DNA from: Salinivenus lutea
GTDB lineage: Bacteria > Bacteroidota > Rhodothermia > Rhodothermales > Salinibacteraceae
Assembly: GCA_002894685.1 (NCBI GenBank)
Contig: NCRC01000027.1
Location: 1 to 49,613, forward strand
Length of the DNA stretch: 49,613 nucleotides
Direction: 5' to 3'
Of the stretch, positions 34,309-42,603 are shown piece by piece. The notes below the pieces were generated by a model. The model was given only the letters and a program-made list of their open reading frames with translations, was not told the DNA's origin and searched no databases. A program made the position numbers and the translations under genes. Each line of letters opens with the position of its first letter. The first letter of the stretch is position 1.

Positions 34309-36009
34309 CTACGGGGACCAGCGGGCGCCCCCCGCGTCGGGGCGATCGCGGGGATCGGGCGGAACCGCGTCCAGGGCCGAGGCCACCGCCCCGTCGCGCT
34401 GGTAGATGTCGTTCCGAAACTGCATCTGCCCGTCCTCGACCCACGACGTCCAGTAGAGCAGGTGGACGGGCACCTTTTCCTGGAGCACCACGCTCTGCTC
34501 CCGCGACTGGCCCATCGCCCGCCGCACTCGGTCCGCCGTCCACCCTTCATTTTCCCGGAGCAGGTACGTCGCCAGCTCCACCGGCCGCTCCACCCGGATG
34601 CACCCCGAGCTGAAGCCGCGCGCGCTGCGCTGAAAGAGCGACTGCGAGGGGGTGTCGTGGAGATACACGTTGTGGCGATTCGGAAACATGAACTTGACCT
34701 GGCCCAGCGCATTCTGCGGGCCCGGGCGCTGCCGCAGCCGGTACGGGAAGCTGCGGGCCGAGAGGCTGTTCCAGTCAATCGTGGAGGGATCAATGGGACG
34801 TGCGTCCGCCCCCCATCCCCGAAACACCTCGAAGCCCTGCTGCGAGACGAGGCCCGGATTCCGCTGAAACTCCGGCAGCTTGTCGCGGGTCGCCAGGCTG
34901 TGCGGCACGTTCCAGTAGGGACTGAAGGAGAGGTACGAAATCTGGTCGGAAAAGATAGGGGTCTGCCGGTAGGGACGTCCGGTGACCACCCGCATCTGGA
35001 GTTGCTCCTCGCCCTCCTCCATCACGCGCAACTGAAAACCGGCGATGTTCACGAGCACGTACCGCGTGCCCAGATCCTGCGGCAGCCATCGCCACCGCTC
35101 CAGGTTGACCTCGAGCTGCTGAATGCGCCGGTCGACCGACACGTTGAGGGCCGCCCGACTCGCAGGGCCGACGACCCCGTCCGCCTCCAGCCCGTGGCGC
35201 TCCTGGAACCGAACGACGGCGGCCCGAAGCGCGTCGTCAAATTGGCGGGGCGCCGCCGACGCGTCAACGGCGAGGTCGCCCGTCACGCGAAGCCGGGCCC
35301 GGAGGGCCTCCACCTGGTCGTGCGCCACGCCGACCTCCAGCTTCGGTCCGTCCGGCACCGTGGGCCAGCCGCCCGACGCGGCGATGTCGCGGTAGCGCTG
35401 CAGGGCCTCCCGAAGCGCCTGGTACCCCGGCTGCTGGGGGCGAAGGGCGTGGAGGACGCCCCGAATCGTTCCCTCGTCGACCGCTTCGTCGAGCCGCTGG
35501 GCGAGGTCCCGCTCCCGCCGGTCGAGCGTCCAGGAGGGCACCATCTCCACCGGGTCGACACGGCCCCGGAGCAGGTGGCGCGCGTAGAGCAAAAAGGCAT
35601 CCGTACACAGGAGCTCGAAATCGGCGAGGCGCCGTTCGTTCATGTCCTGCGTGCCCGACGCGGCCCGTCGGAGGTGCTCCCGCAGAGAGTCGAGCGTTGC
35701 GAGGTGATAATCGCTCGGGCGCAGCCCGTCCCGATCCGCGTCGCGGAGCACGGCAATCAGGCTGTCGGCCTGCGCGGTGGGGCCGGCGGCGGTGATCCAT
35801 CTGGGTTCTGCTCCGGTCCGGTACACGCGGTCCACAGCGTCCGCCGCGCCCAGCATGGATCCGGGAGCCTGAAGTCGGAGGCGCAGGGTCTCCTGCAGGG
35901 ACGCAGGGGCGCCCCCCCCGGCCCCGAGCACTCCGCCGAGAAGGAGAATCGCAAGTCCCCGGAGGGCCCAGTGACGTCCGGCCGACGGGGGAAAGCACGC
36001 ACACGTCAT
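34309..36009 (-). CDS. L,D-transpeptidase, YcbB/LdtD-like
   Basis: A 566-aa periplasmic enzyme making 3-3 (meso-DAP to meso-DAP) cross-links in peptidoglycan. It has a signal anchor (MTCACFPPSAGRHWALRGLAILLLGG), a helical scaffold region, a PG-binding domain (DALRAAVVRFQERHGLEADGVVGPASRAAL, about residues 260-290) and a YkuD catalytic domain with HDTPSQSLF and SSGCIRVERP, the nucleophile Cys at about residue 470. The YcbB-type capping subdomain lies between. Length and order match LdtD. The ATG at 36009 starts the signal; the upstream frame adds a non-signal leader. Confidence 0.92.
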   Translation of the reverse strand: MTCACFPPSAGRHWALRGLAILLLGGVLGAGGGAPASLQETLRLRLQAPGSMLGAADAVDRVYRTGAEPRWITAAGPTAQADSLIAVLRDADRDGLRPSDYHLATLDSLREHLRRAASGTQDMNERRLADFELLCTDAFLLYARHLLRGRVDPVEMVPSWTLDRRERDLAQRLDEAVDEGTIRGVLHALRPQQPGYQALREALQRYRDIAASGGWPTVPDGPKLEVGVAHDQVEALRARLRVTGDLAVDASAAPRQFDDALRAAVVRFQERHGLEADGVVGPASRAALNVSVDRRIQQLEVNLERWRWLPQDLGTRYVLVNIAGFQLRVMEEGEEQLQMRVVTGRPYRQTPIFSDQISYLSFSPYWNVPHSLATRDKLPEFQRNPGLVSQQGFEVFRGWGADARPIDPSTIDWNSLSARSFPYRLRQRPGPQNALGQVKFMFPNRHNVYLHDTPSQSLFQRSARGFSSGCIRVERPVELATYLLRENEGWTADRVRRAMGQSREQSVVLQEKVPVHLLYWTSWVEDGQMQFRNDIYQRDGAVASALDAVPPDPRDRPDAGGARWSP

Positions 36010-36117
36010 GGGCAGCTGCTGAATTGAGCGTACAGATAAAAGCCTGCAACCCACGATTCTGCAGGGGCGTTCCCCTTCATCGAGCGGCTTCCCTCCGGCC
36101 CGTCGGGCCGCCGCTTC

Positions 36118-36999
36118 TTAATCCGCCCCGCCATCCGGGGACGGCCGCCCCTCCGCTCCCCCCGGCGAGGCCACCGGCTCAACCGGGAAGGGATCGGTTT
36201 CGCTGCCCGTGTAGAGCGTGCGATGGGGAAACGGAATCTCGATGTCGTGCGCGTTGAACGCCTCCTTGATTTCGAGCGGGATGCTGTTGCGGAGCTCCAG
36301 AAAGTTGTCGGTGGAGGCCCACACCGAGAACTGGTGGTTGATGGACGAGTCGCCGTAGCCCTGAAAGATGATGAGGGGCTGCGGCTCCTCGAGGCACAGG
36401 GGATTGCGATCGGCCACCTCCATGAGCACCCGGCGCACCTCACGCAGGTCTTCCTTGTAGGCCACCCCCACCTGCAGGTCGACGCGCCGGATGGGAAAGC
36501 GCCGCAGGTTGGTGACCTCGGACTTGATCATCGTCTCGTTCGGGATGCGCACGAACAGGTTGTCGAACGTGCGGAGCTTGACCGACAGCAGGTCGACCGA
36601 CAACACCTCGCCCGTGGTCCCGCTCACCCGAATGACGTCCCCCACCGCGAAGGGCCGTTCGCCCAGCAAAAACAGGCCGCTGATGACGTTCGACGCCGAG
36701 GTCTGGGAGGCGAACCCAATGGCGACCGTCAGGATGCCGGCGGCCCCGAGCAGCACGCTGAGCTCGAACCCCAGCTCGGTGAGGGCCGAGGCCGCAAAGA
36801 GCCCGCCAATGCCGTAGAAGGCGATGCGGCGAAGGATCATGGCCCGTTGCGGGTCCTCCTGGCCGAAGACGCGCGCCAGGCCGTTGCCCGCCAGGCGCCC
36901 CAGGCCCAGGCCAATGGCAATCTTCACCACGGCCCGCAACAGGGCCACGGCCTGGGGGCCGGTCAGGTACTCCAGAATGAGGGTCCACCACTGCTCCAT
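36118..36999 (-). CDS. mscS: MscS-type mechanosensitive channel
   Basis: A 293-aa channel protein. It has three membrane helices (about residues 15-110), the pore helix ELGFELSVLLGAAGILTVAIGFASQTSASNVISGLFLLGERPFAVGD with the Gly/Ala packing pattern, then the MscS beta domain (VRIPNETMIKSEVTNLRR) and the C-terminal alpha/beta domain (SVWASTDNFLELRNSIPLEIKEAFNAHDIEIPFPHRTLY). It opens on hypo-osmotic shock to release solutes, an obvious need in a halophile subject to dilution. The neighbour is a DUF432 gene, an association also known from archaea. A 19-residue acidic tail follows the domain. Confidence 0.93.
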   Translation of the reverse strand: MEQWWTLILEYLTGPQAVALLRAVVKIAIGLGLGRLAGNGLARVFGQEDPQRAMILRRIAFYGIGGLFAASALTELGFELSVLLGAAGILTVAIGFASQTSASNVISGLFLLGERPFAVGDVIRVSGTTGEVLSVDLLSVKLRTFDNLFVRIPNETMIKSEVTNLRRFPIRRVDLQVGVAYKEDLREVRRVLMEVADRNPLCLEEPQPLIIFQGYGDSSINHQFSVWASTDNFLELRNSIPLEIKEAFNAHDIEIPFPHRTLYTGSETDPFPVEPVASPGGAEGRPSPDGGAD

Positions 37000-37085
37000 G
37001 ACGTGCTACGGGAGGTGAGTGCTCATATTCGCTGTAGATGGCCCTGAATCGGCCTTTCGCCATTTCGGGAAGGTTGCGTATTTCG

Positions 37086-37157
37086 TATTGCGTATTTCGT
37101 ATTGCGTATTCATTCGAGCGAGCTCCCAACTCGATACGCAATACGAAATACGCAATA
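37086..37157. repeat. Perfect 24-bp inverted repeat of ATACG/CGTAT units
   Basis: Left arm 37086-37109 and right arm 37134-37157 are exact reverse complements over 24 bp, separated by a 24-nt spacer. The arms are themselves built from alternating GCGTATTT and CGTATT units, with one further partial unit upstream (37074-37085). The element is AT-rich in a GC-rich setting and could form a large cruciform or RNA hairpin between the MscS and DUF432 genes. Confidence 0.8.
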
Positions 37158-37220
37158 TAAGTTCATGCCCGTTCGCTTCGTGCTCGGCCACCGGGCACCG
37201 CGGTGCCATAGATCGGGGCA

Positions 37221-38078
37221 TCACGGGCCAAAGAGCGCCCCAAACGCACCAAAGGTGCTCGTGAACAGGCCTTTCCGATTCGGCTCGCGGGGCGGCTGCA
37301 CGCGCTCTGCCTCCGGCACCGCCGAGGGCGGGCCTTCGTCGACCGTGACCGTGGCGCCCTCCCCGGCCGTGGTGTGCCGCATGGAGACGGCGTTGGTCCA
37401 GAGCGTATCGGAGGGGGCCCGGTAGAGGGACAGGTGCGGCGCCGGCAGCTGCACGCGTTCCAGGTCCAGGGCCTCCGCGGCCCGGTTGCGCACGTGCAGG
37501 GGGGTCACCGCCCGGTGGAGGCGAAGGGGCAGCTTGTCGAGCTGGAGGCGCCCCGCCGTGCGCGTCGCGTAGCAGAGGGTGCCCTCCCGCGTCGAGGCCC
37601 CGAACCAGGTGTCCGACATCCGATGCGACGGCATCTCGTGGAGCCAGCCGTCCCGGTCGGGAAGCACCACGCGCACCCACAGCGCCGTGCTCAGGTAGAG
37701 CGTCACCGACTCGCCGGGCGGCACGTGGAGGGGGTGCTCGGGGCGCGAGACCACCGGGCGGTCGGCCAGGGCGGGCGCCAGGGTCACCTGCGCCGCGGTG
37801 CGGCGAACGCTGTACCGATCGGTCTTCCAGTCCGGCTCGTCGGCGTGGAGGACCTCGTCCATCTCCGCCGGGGGCACCGGCACCGTCACGCGGCTCCGGT
37901 GCTCCATGGGATCGGTGCTGGTGGCGGCCGTCGACGGGCGGTGAATGACGCGCCAGTCGCGGGCCGACCGGTAGAGCCAGACGGTCGAGGGGCCAATCTC
38001 CCACTGTCCTCCCTCATCCTCCTCCAGGGTGTAGGTGCCCCACCAGGGCGTCACAGACTCGGCGGGCGGCACGTCCAT
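37221..38078 (-). CDS. DUF432 family protein
   Basis: A 285-aa soluble protein of the DUF432 family: beta-rich throughout, with SVTPWWGTYTLEEDEGGQWEIGPSTVWLYRS at the start, VTLAPALADRPVVSRPEHPLHVPPGESVTLYLSTALWVRVVL in the middle and LPLRLHRAVTPLHVRNRAAEALDLERVQLPAPHLSLYR towards the end. The family has no known function but is repeatedly found beside MscS channels, as here; it may modulate the channel or act in the same osmotic response. The ATG at 38078 is preferred over the longer arginine-rich extension. The 24-bp inverted repeat lies just downstream. Confidence 0.83.
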   Translation of the reverse strand: MDVPPAESVTPWWGTYTLEEDEGGQWEIGPSTVWLYRSARDWRVIHRPSTAATSTDPMEHRSRVTVPVPPAEMDEVLHADEPDWKTDRYSVRRTAAQVTLAPALADRPVVSRPEHPLHVPPGESVTLYLSTALWVRVVLPDRDGWLHEMPSHRMSDTWFGASTREGTLCYATRTAGRLQLDKLPLRLHRAVTPLHVRNRAAEALDLERVQLPAPHLSLYRAPSDTLWTNAVSMRHTTAGEGATVTVDEGPPSAVPEAERVQPPREPNRKGLFTSTFGAFGALFGP

Positions 38079-38122
38079 AGGCACAGGCCGGCAACAGGAA
38101 AAAGAACGAGCGGGCAGGACGT

Positions 38123-38344
38123 CTACTCCTCGTCCGGGTCGAAGAAAAAGCCCTCGCCATCGTCCTCCTCGTCCGAACGGTCGTCTTCCTCCTCGTAGAC
38201 CGCGTCGTCGTCTTCCCAATCGACCCAGTCGTCCTCGTCCTCCAGCTCGTCTTCGTCCTCCTCGTCGTCAATGTCCCAGTTGTCGTCGTACTCGAGGGGC
38301 TCGTCCTCGTCAGTTCCATCCTGGAGGGAAAACGAGTCGGGCAT
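38123..38344 (-). CDS. Small, extremely acidic protein
   Basis: A 73-aa protein in which more than half of the residues are Asp or Glu, in runs such as DIDDEEDEDELEDEDDW and YEEEDDRSDEEDDGEG, with a few tryptophans and phenylalanines (GFFFDPDEE at the end). It is too short and biased for family assignment. Such proteins are typical of halophiles and may bind divalent cations or basic partners. It is upstream of the DUF432 gene on the same strand (44-bp gap), so it may belong to the MscS/DUF432 unit. A spurious frame is possible but the codon pattern and position look real. Confidence 0.6.
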   Translation of the reverse strand: MPDSFSLQDGTDEDEPLEYDDNWDIDDEEDEDELEDEDDWVDWEDDDAVYEEEDDRSDEEDDGEGFFFDPDEE

Positions 38345-38436
38345 GGGACTATCGGGCGTAAGAAGACAGGGGGCAGAACAGTGTCAGGGTACGCACCAGC
38401 GCCCTGAAGGACAACCCGCGTGGGAGCCCCCCCGGC

Positions 38437-40860
38437 CTAGAACGGCACCGACAGACTCACGCGCAGGTCGCGACCGGGCGACAGGGCATAGCCCTTGTAG
38501 GTGTCCAGGAAGTCGCGGTACGTGGTGTCGAACACGTTGCGCACGGCCAGGCGGAGCGACGGATCCACGCCGAGGCCGAGGGCAAAGCGACTCTCGGCGG
38601 ACACGTCGACCGTCGTATAGGCCTTCGTCGAGGCCGTACCGAACGGGGGATTGGGGCCCGCCGTGTCCAGGTCGTCGAACTGCGAGAAGGGCTCGAAGCG
38701 ACCCGCCGCGTCTTTGTCGAGCCCGTGTTTCAGGTCCACCTCGACGCGGGGGCTACGGAGCGGGCCCGGCCCCTCGGGCGTGAGGTGAACGAAGCCCTTC
38801 ACGTTGTTCGCCGGGAGCAGCGGCAACTCGCCGTCCGCGCCGTCGGTCCCGAGCCCGTCGCCGGTGCCTCCGAGCACGGCGAGCTGGCCCCCCACGTGCA
38901 GCCACGGCCGCAGCTGCGTCTCCACCCGCGCCTCGACTCCCGGAATCACGGCATCCGTCTGGTCGGCCTCATAGATGAGCAGTGGCCCGTTTGGCTGGGT
39001 TGTGCCGGTATTTCTCAGGTAGACGTAATTGTTGATGACGTTGACGTAGCCGGTCACTTCGGCCGTCACCCGATCCCGCCGGACCCGCACCGATGCGTCG
39101 GCACTGTAGGCCCGTTCGGGGTTGAGGTCCGGATTGCCGCGCTGGAATGCCGCTACGCCGCCGTGCACGCCGTTCGCGTACAGCTCAAACACGCTGGGCG
39201 CGCGGAAGCCGCTGCTGAGGTTGGTCGCCAGGGCCACACCGTCGGCCACCTGGACGTTGGCGCCCAGGGCCCCCGAGAGCGTCCAGTACTCGTTTTGGAG
39301 GGCGTCCGGGTCGCTGGTGCGGTCGTTCGGCTCCGCGTCGATGGTGCGATAATCTCCGCGCAGGCCTGCATTCAGCGTCCAGGGGGCCAGGTCGATTTCC
39401 TCAAACACGAAGAGCCCGACATTCCAGGTATCGGCCGTCGGCTGCAGCTCGGCCGGGCCGCGGGTATTGGCGTCCTGGAGCTGCACCTCGGCCCCAAGGG
39501 TCCCGCTTACCGAGCCGATCGCCGGGTGGACCACCTCCAGGCGCCCGGTGTAGATGTCGGTCTTCAGGTCGAGGGGGTAGTCGAAGCCGCCGTACCCGCC
39601 GTTGTCCTCGATGACCCCGAGCGTCTGGGTGCCGCTGCCGTTGCCGGACTGGCGGATCGACGTCTGGAAGCTAAGCCGGGGCCGGATCACGAAGCCGTCG
39701 GCCACGAGGGTGCCCTTCGCCACGAGGTTGCCGTGCTCCAGGTTTTGCCCGAGGCCGTCCGGCGGATTGGTGTCGCTGCCGTCGGGCCCGCCCGTGGGAA
39801 GCAGAAAGTTGTGTCGGTTCACCCAGTAGTCGCCGTACACCTGCACGCTGCCGAAGTCCCCCTGCGTGCCCACCTGGGCGTAGCCGGTCCACTGCTCGAA
39901 ATTGGTGAAGGGGATCTCTCCCGTGTACTTCGGATCGCCGAACGTTCCGCCCTGCTGGGTCTCAAAGAACGTCGGCGCCTCGGGGGCGGTGTAGTTGCCC
40001 GATACGCGGCGCTCGACGCCCGCCCGGACCCCCACATTGCCCTGGGCCCCCTGCAGGTCCAGTCCCACGGCCCGCTCATTGTTGTTCGTGAAGTACTGGG
40101 AGCGAAACTTGCCGCCGAAGCGGGACTCGCCCAGGTCGGCGGTCGGGGCGTTTTTGGTGATCACGTTGATGGCGCCGCCGAGGGCGTCGGAGCCGTACTG
40201 GATGCTGCTGGGCCCGCGCACCACCTCAATCCGCTCGGCCTCGTTCGAGGACGTGGTGGGAAAGTGCCGCACGCCGAACTGGTAGTACTCCTGCCCGATG
40301 CCGTCCTTGAGCACGCGGATGCGGTTGCCCGAGAGGCCGCGCAGGACCGGTTTGCCGGCCTGCGAGCCCGTCTGGATGGACGATACGCCCGCCACGTTTT
40401 CCGACAGGACATCGCCGAGGGACGCGCTGCGGTTGATGTCGAGATCTTCGGTCCCGAGCACGTCCACGTTCTGGGGCGTCGTGAGTGTGCTGCGGGCCCG
40501 GGCGGTGCCGGTCACGGTCACGCCGTCGGTCTCCAGCACTCGCTCCTTGAGGGAAACGTTCAGGGTTGTCTGCCCCCCGGCCGTCACGGTGACCTCCCGG
40601 ATGGCGGTCTGGTAGCCGACGAAGCGAAATTCGAGGGTGTGGGCGCCCGTCGGGAGGCCGCTGAGGGTGTATTGGCCGTCGGCCCCGGTGGTGGTGCCGC
40701 GCTGGAGGGAGGGATCCACGACCTGGACCCCGGCCACCGGCGCGCCGTCGGTGTCGGTAACGGTGCCCTCGACGGTCCCGCGGCTGGACTGGGCGTGGGC
40801 GAGGAAGGGCGCACAGGCGAAAAGGAGGGCAACGGAAATCAGGAAAACGGGTCGGCTCAT
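38437..40860 (-). CDS. TonB-dependent outer-membrane receptor
   Basis: An 807-aa receptor. It has a signal peptide (MSRPVFLISVALLFACAPFLAHAQ), an N-terminal carboxypeptidase-regulatory-like domain (GTVTDTDGAPVAGVQVVDPSLQRGTTTGADGQYTLSGLPTGAHTLEF, about residues 28-105), a plug domain (about 115-230, PVLRGLSGNRIRVLKDGI, RIEVVRGPSSIQYGSDALGGAINVI) and a 22-strand barrel ending ...DLRVSLSVPF with a terminal Phe. The plug is complete. The ligand is unknown; an adjacent His/Cys-rich exported protein hints at a metal or metal complex. The start at 40860 is the signal peptide; the longer frame includes unrelated leader. Confidence 0.93.
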   Translation of the reverse strand: MSRPVFLISVALLFACAPFLAHAQSSRGTVEGTVTDTDGAPVAGVQVVDPSLQRGTTTGADGQYTLSGLPTGAHTLEFRFVGYQTAIREVTVTAGGQTTLNVSLKERVLETDGVTVTGTARARSTLTTPQNVDVLGTEDLDINRSASLGDVLSENVAGVSSIQTGSQAGKPVLRGLSGNRIRVLKDGIGQEYYQFGVRHFPTTSSNEAERIEVVRGPSSIQYGSDALGGAINVITKNAPTADLGESRFGGKFRSQYFTNNNERAVGLDLQGAQGNVGVRAGVERRVSGNYTAPEAPTFFETQQGGTFGDPKYTGEIPFTNFEQWTGYAQVGTQGDFGSVQVYGDYWVNRHNFLLPTGGPDGSDTNPPDGLGQNLEHGNLVAKGTLVADGFVIRPRLSFQTSIRQSGNGSGTQTLGVIEDNGGYGGFDYPLDLKTDIYTGRLEVVHPAIGSVSGTLGAEVQLQDANTRGPAELQPTADTWNVGLFVFEEIDLAPWTLNAGLRGDYRTIDAEPNDRTSDPDALQNEYWTLSGALGANVQVADGVALATNLSSGFRAPSVFELYANGVHGGVAAFQRGNPDLNPERAYSADASVRVRRDRVTAEVTGYVNVINNYVYLRNTGTTQPNGPLLIYEADQTDAVIPGVEARVETQLRPWLHVGGQLAVLGGTGDGLGTDGADGELPLLPANNVKGFVHLTPEGPGPLRSPRVEVDLKHGLDKDAAGRFEPFSQFDDLDTAGPNPPFGTASTKAYTTVDVSAESRFALGLGVDPSLRLAVRNVFDTTYRDFLDTYKGYALSPGRDLRVSLSVPF

Positions 40861-41132
40861 CGGATGCAGAATCGGTGGGACACTGTTGGGGAGGACCGTC
40901 GTGCGCAGATCCACACGACGAGAACGGGCAGGCCTCGGACTCGGCCCAGGCCCCTGCACGCGGCCTCCGTCGCGGATGCGACGAACGCCGGGGGCGGGCT
41001 CCGGGCTGCCTCATGCAGATGCGTACCCCCTCCACGACGGAGGCGATACGGGACGGGACGGATCCGCTCCGTCGACGGCACGCGAGGTGGGGCTCACGAG
41101 CCGGCGCACGAATCCACTGGGCCCCGTCCGGC

Positions 41133-41480
41133 CTACCCGAGCGTCGGCGGGCCGCGGATGAGCGGCGCGGCCACAACAAGGGACGAGGTGAGGTGTGCGC
41201 GCGTCGCGTCCCAGGCCGTCGCCAGCTCGTGGGGCGCATCGGCCCGGGCCTCCGCCGGCGGCACGATCACCAGACGGGTGGTGCACAACACGCAGTCCGG
41301 AGCGACGACCGCTACGGACTCCCCGCACCACACGGGCCCGTCGGCCGACGTGTGACTGTGAGCGGACGCCGACGCCTGATCGACCGCGTGCTGGGTCTGG
41401 TGCGCAACGGGCCCCACGGCGCCCCCCACGACGAACGTCGCGAGGAGGATCCACACTGCAATGTGGTGGAGCCGCTGCAT
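41133..41480 (-). CDS. Small exported His/Cys-rich protein
   Basis: A 115-aa protein with an N-terminal signal segment (MQRLHHIAVWILLATFVVGGAVG) followed by a histidine-rich stretch HQTQHAVDQASASAHSHTSADG and a cysteine pair WCGESVAVVAPDCVLCTT (about residues 52-69), then a variable tail. The layout (exported, His and Cys clusters) suggests metal binding, reminiscent of small DUF2946-type proteins next to metal-related TonB receptors. It lies 272 bp upstream of the TonB receptor on the same strand; the gap shows no clear riboswitch. Function is inference. Confidence 0.6.
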   Translation of the reverse strand: MQRLHHIAVWILLATFVVGGAVGPVAHQTQHAVDQASASAHSHTSADGPVWCGESVAVVAPDCVLCTTRLVIVPPAEARADAPHELATAWDATRAHLTSSLVVAAPLIRGPPTLG

Positions 41481-41669
41481 AGACGACGGGCACACCGGGA
41501 TTGATAACGACAGGGGGCCTGTATGGTAGCCCCCGAGACGGGGTTCCTCATCCGCAGAAGACCACATATGAACATATCCGCGGACGTTGCTCTCCCGTGG
41601 CGTCGACACTTCGCCGTGTGGCCATTACGTTCATCAAGCGCACGTTCTGCCCCGTTCCCTCCCGCCCCG

Positions 41670-42122
41670 ATGCCCGACTCTTCGATTCGTGTCGTCGACG
41701 TGTATCCCTACCGACACCGCTCCGTGAACCCCGAGTTTCTGCTGCTCCGGCGCGCGGCGGGCACGCCGTACGAGGGGCAGTGGCGCATGGTCGGGGGCAA
41801 AATCAAGGCCGACGAGGCCGCGTGGGAGGCCGCCCTCCGGGAGTGTCGTGAGGAGACCGGCCAGTCGCCCGATCGGTTCTGGACACTGCCCTCCGTCAAC
41901 ACGTTCTACGAGTGGGAAGAGGACCGCATCAACCTTGCCCCAGCCTTTGCCGCGGCCCTCTCCGCTCCGCCCACCCTCGACGACGAGCACGACGCCTTCG
42001 GCTGGTGGCCCGCCCAGGAGGCCGCCGACCGGCTGGCCTGGCCCGAGCAGCGCCGCCTCCTCCGCCTCACCGACCGCACCCTCCGCGACGGCGTGCCCCC
42101 GTCCCTCGTGATCGATCCCTGA
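41670..42122 (+). CDS. Nudix hydrolase
   Basis: A 150-aa Nudix protein. The Nudix box is complete at residues 43-65 (G-x5-E-x7-REUxEE-x-GU: GKIKADE, then AAWEAALRECREETGQ). The box follows QWRMVGGK and precedes a typical helix-strand end (WPEQRRLLRLTDRTLRDG). Family members hydrolyse nucleoside diphosphates linked to other moieties; the substrate cannot be read from sequence. The ATG at 41670 is the natural start; upstream in-frame sequence belongs to the intergenic region. The first degenerate CRISPR repeat begins 16 bp after its stop. Confidence 0.9.
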   Translation: MPDSSIRVVDVYPYRHRSVNPEFLLLRRAAGTPYEGQWRMVGGKIKADEAAWEAALRECREETGQSPDRFWTLPSVNTFYEWEEDRINLAPAFAAALSAPPTLDDEHDAFGWWPAQEAADRLAWPEQRRLLRLTDRTLRDGVPPSLVIDP

Positions 42123-42138
42123 TGCCTCCAATCCCTCG

Positions 42139-42227
42139 GGGCTATCTCCGCGTGTGCGGAGGCATCCGGGGGCCACGTGCGTCCTCACCGTCCTCCGGAG
42201 ATCTATCTCCGCGTGTGCGGAGTTATA
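42139..42227 (-). CRISPR. Two degenerate CRISPR repeats (trailer end)
   Basis: Two copies of the main array's repeat unit 61 bp apart. The first (42139-42166) has one change in the leading GGTC (GGGC); the second (42200-42227) starts GATC and ends GGAGTTATA instead of GGAGGCATC. Degeneration at this end fits the leader-distal end of an array read from the right. A toxin-antitoxin module separates them from the main array. Confidence 0.8.
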
Positions 42228-42336
42228 GCCACCGGAAATTTGGGGGACCTGCGTCACACGAACGCTGCCGAATTCACAATAACGGCCTTGGTGACAAAAG
42301 GGCCTGCTGCCCGGCTTAGAGTGAATCGTGAGACAG

Positions 42337-42603
42337 CTAGAGCCCCTCACCAATCAAGCGCTCGTATTCGTCGTGGTTGCCAATCCAGAACCACGTGATA
42401 ACGCCCGGTTCATCCATCACGCCGAGCGCACGGTAACTGCCAGTGACGCGGGCGCTCCAGAGATCCCCGTGGACATTCTTCAGGCGAAGAGACGGATGAG
42501 AGGGGCTCTCTTCGAGACGGTCGTGCTGTTTTCGGGCCCTCTCCTGGATGGGGAGAGGGAGCTTCCGGAAAGACGTGCGGAAGCGACGGGTCGTCTCGTG
42601 CGT
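42337..42603 (-). CDS. RelE/ParE-type toxin with an ACG in place of the start codon
   Basis: An 88-codon toxin: ETTRRFRTSFRKLPLPIQERARKQHDRLEESPSHPSLRLKNVHGDLWSARVTGSYRALGVMDEPGVITWFWIGNHDEYERLIGEGL. This is the full RelE-like fold used by mRNA-cleaving or gyrase-poisoning toxins, with the WSARVTGSYRALG strand and the IGNHDEYERL end. At the expected position the antitoxin stop and toxin start would overlap as TAATG; here the sequence is TAACG, so the ATG has become ACG. No other start lies close by. The toxin may be silenced, poorly translated, or initiate at ACG. Confidence 0.75.
   Translation of the reverse strand, partial: THETTRRFRTSFRKLPLPIQERARKQHDRLEESPSHPSLRLKNVHGDLWSARVTGSYRALGVMDEPGVITWFWIGNHDEYERLIGEGL

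Noticed and set aside
40861-41132. Minus-strand segment AGTCCGAGGCCTGCC upstream of the TonB receptor, resembling a B12 box.
   Set aside because: It lacks one base of the box and the other conserved cobalamin-riboswitch elements (GGTGAAnTCC, GCCACTG-type segments) are not visible.
41523-41669. In-frame upstream extension of the Nudix gene.
   Set aside because: The extension has no Nudix homology; the ATG at 41670 begins the domain.
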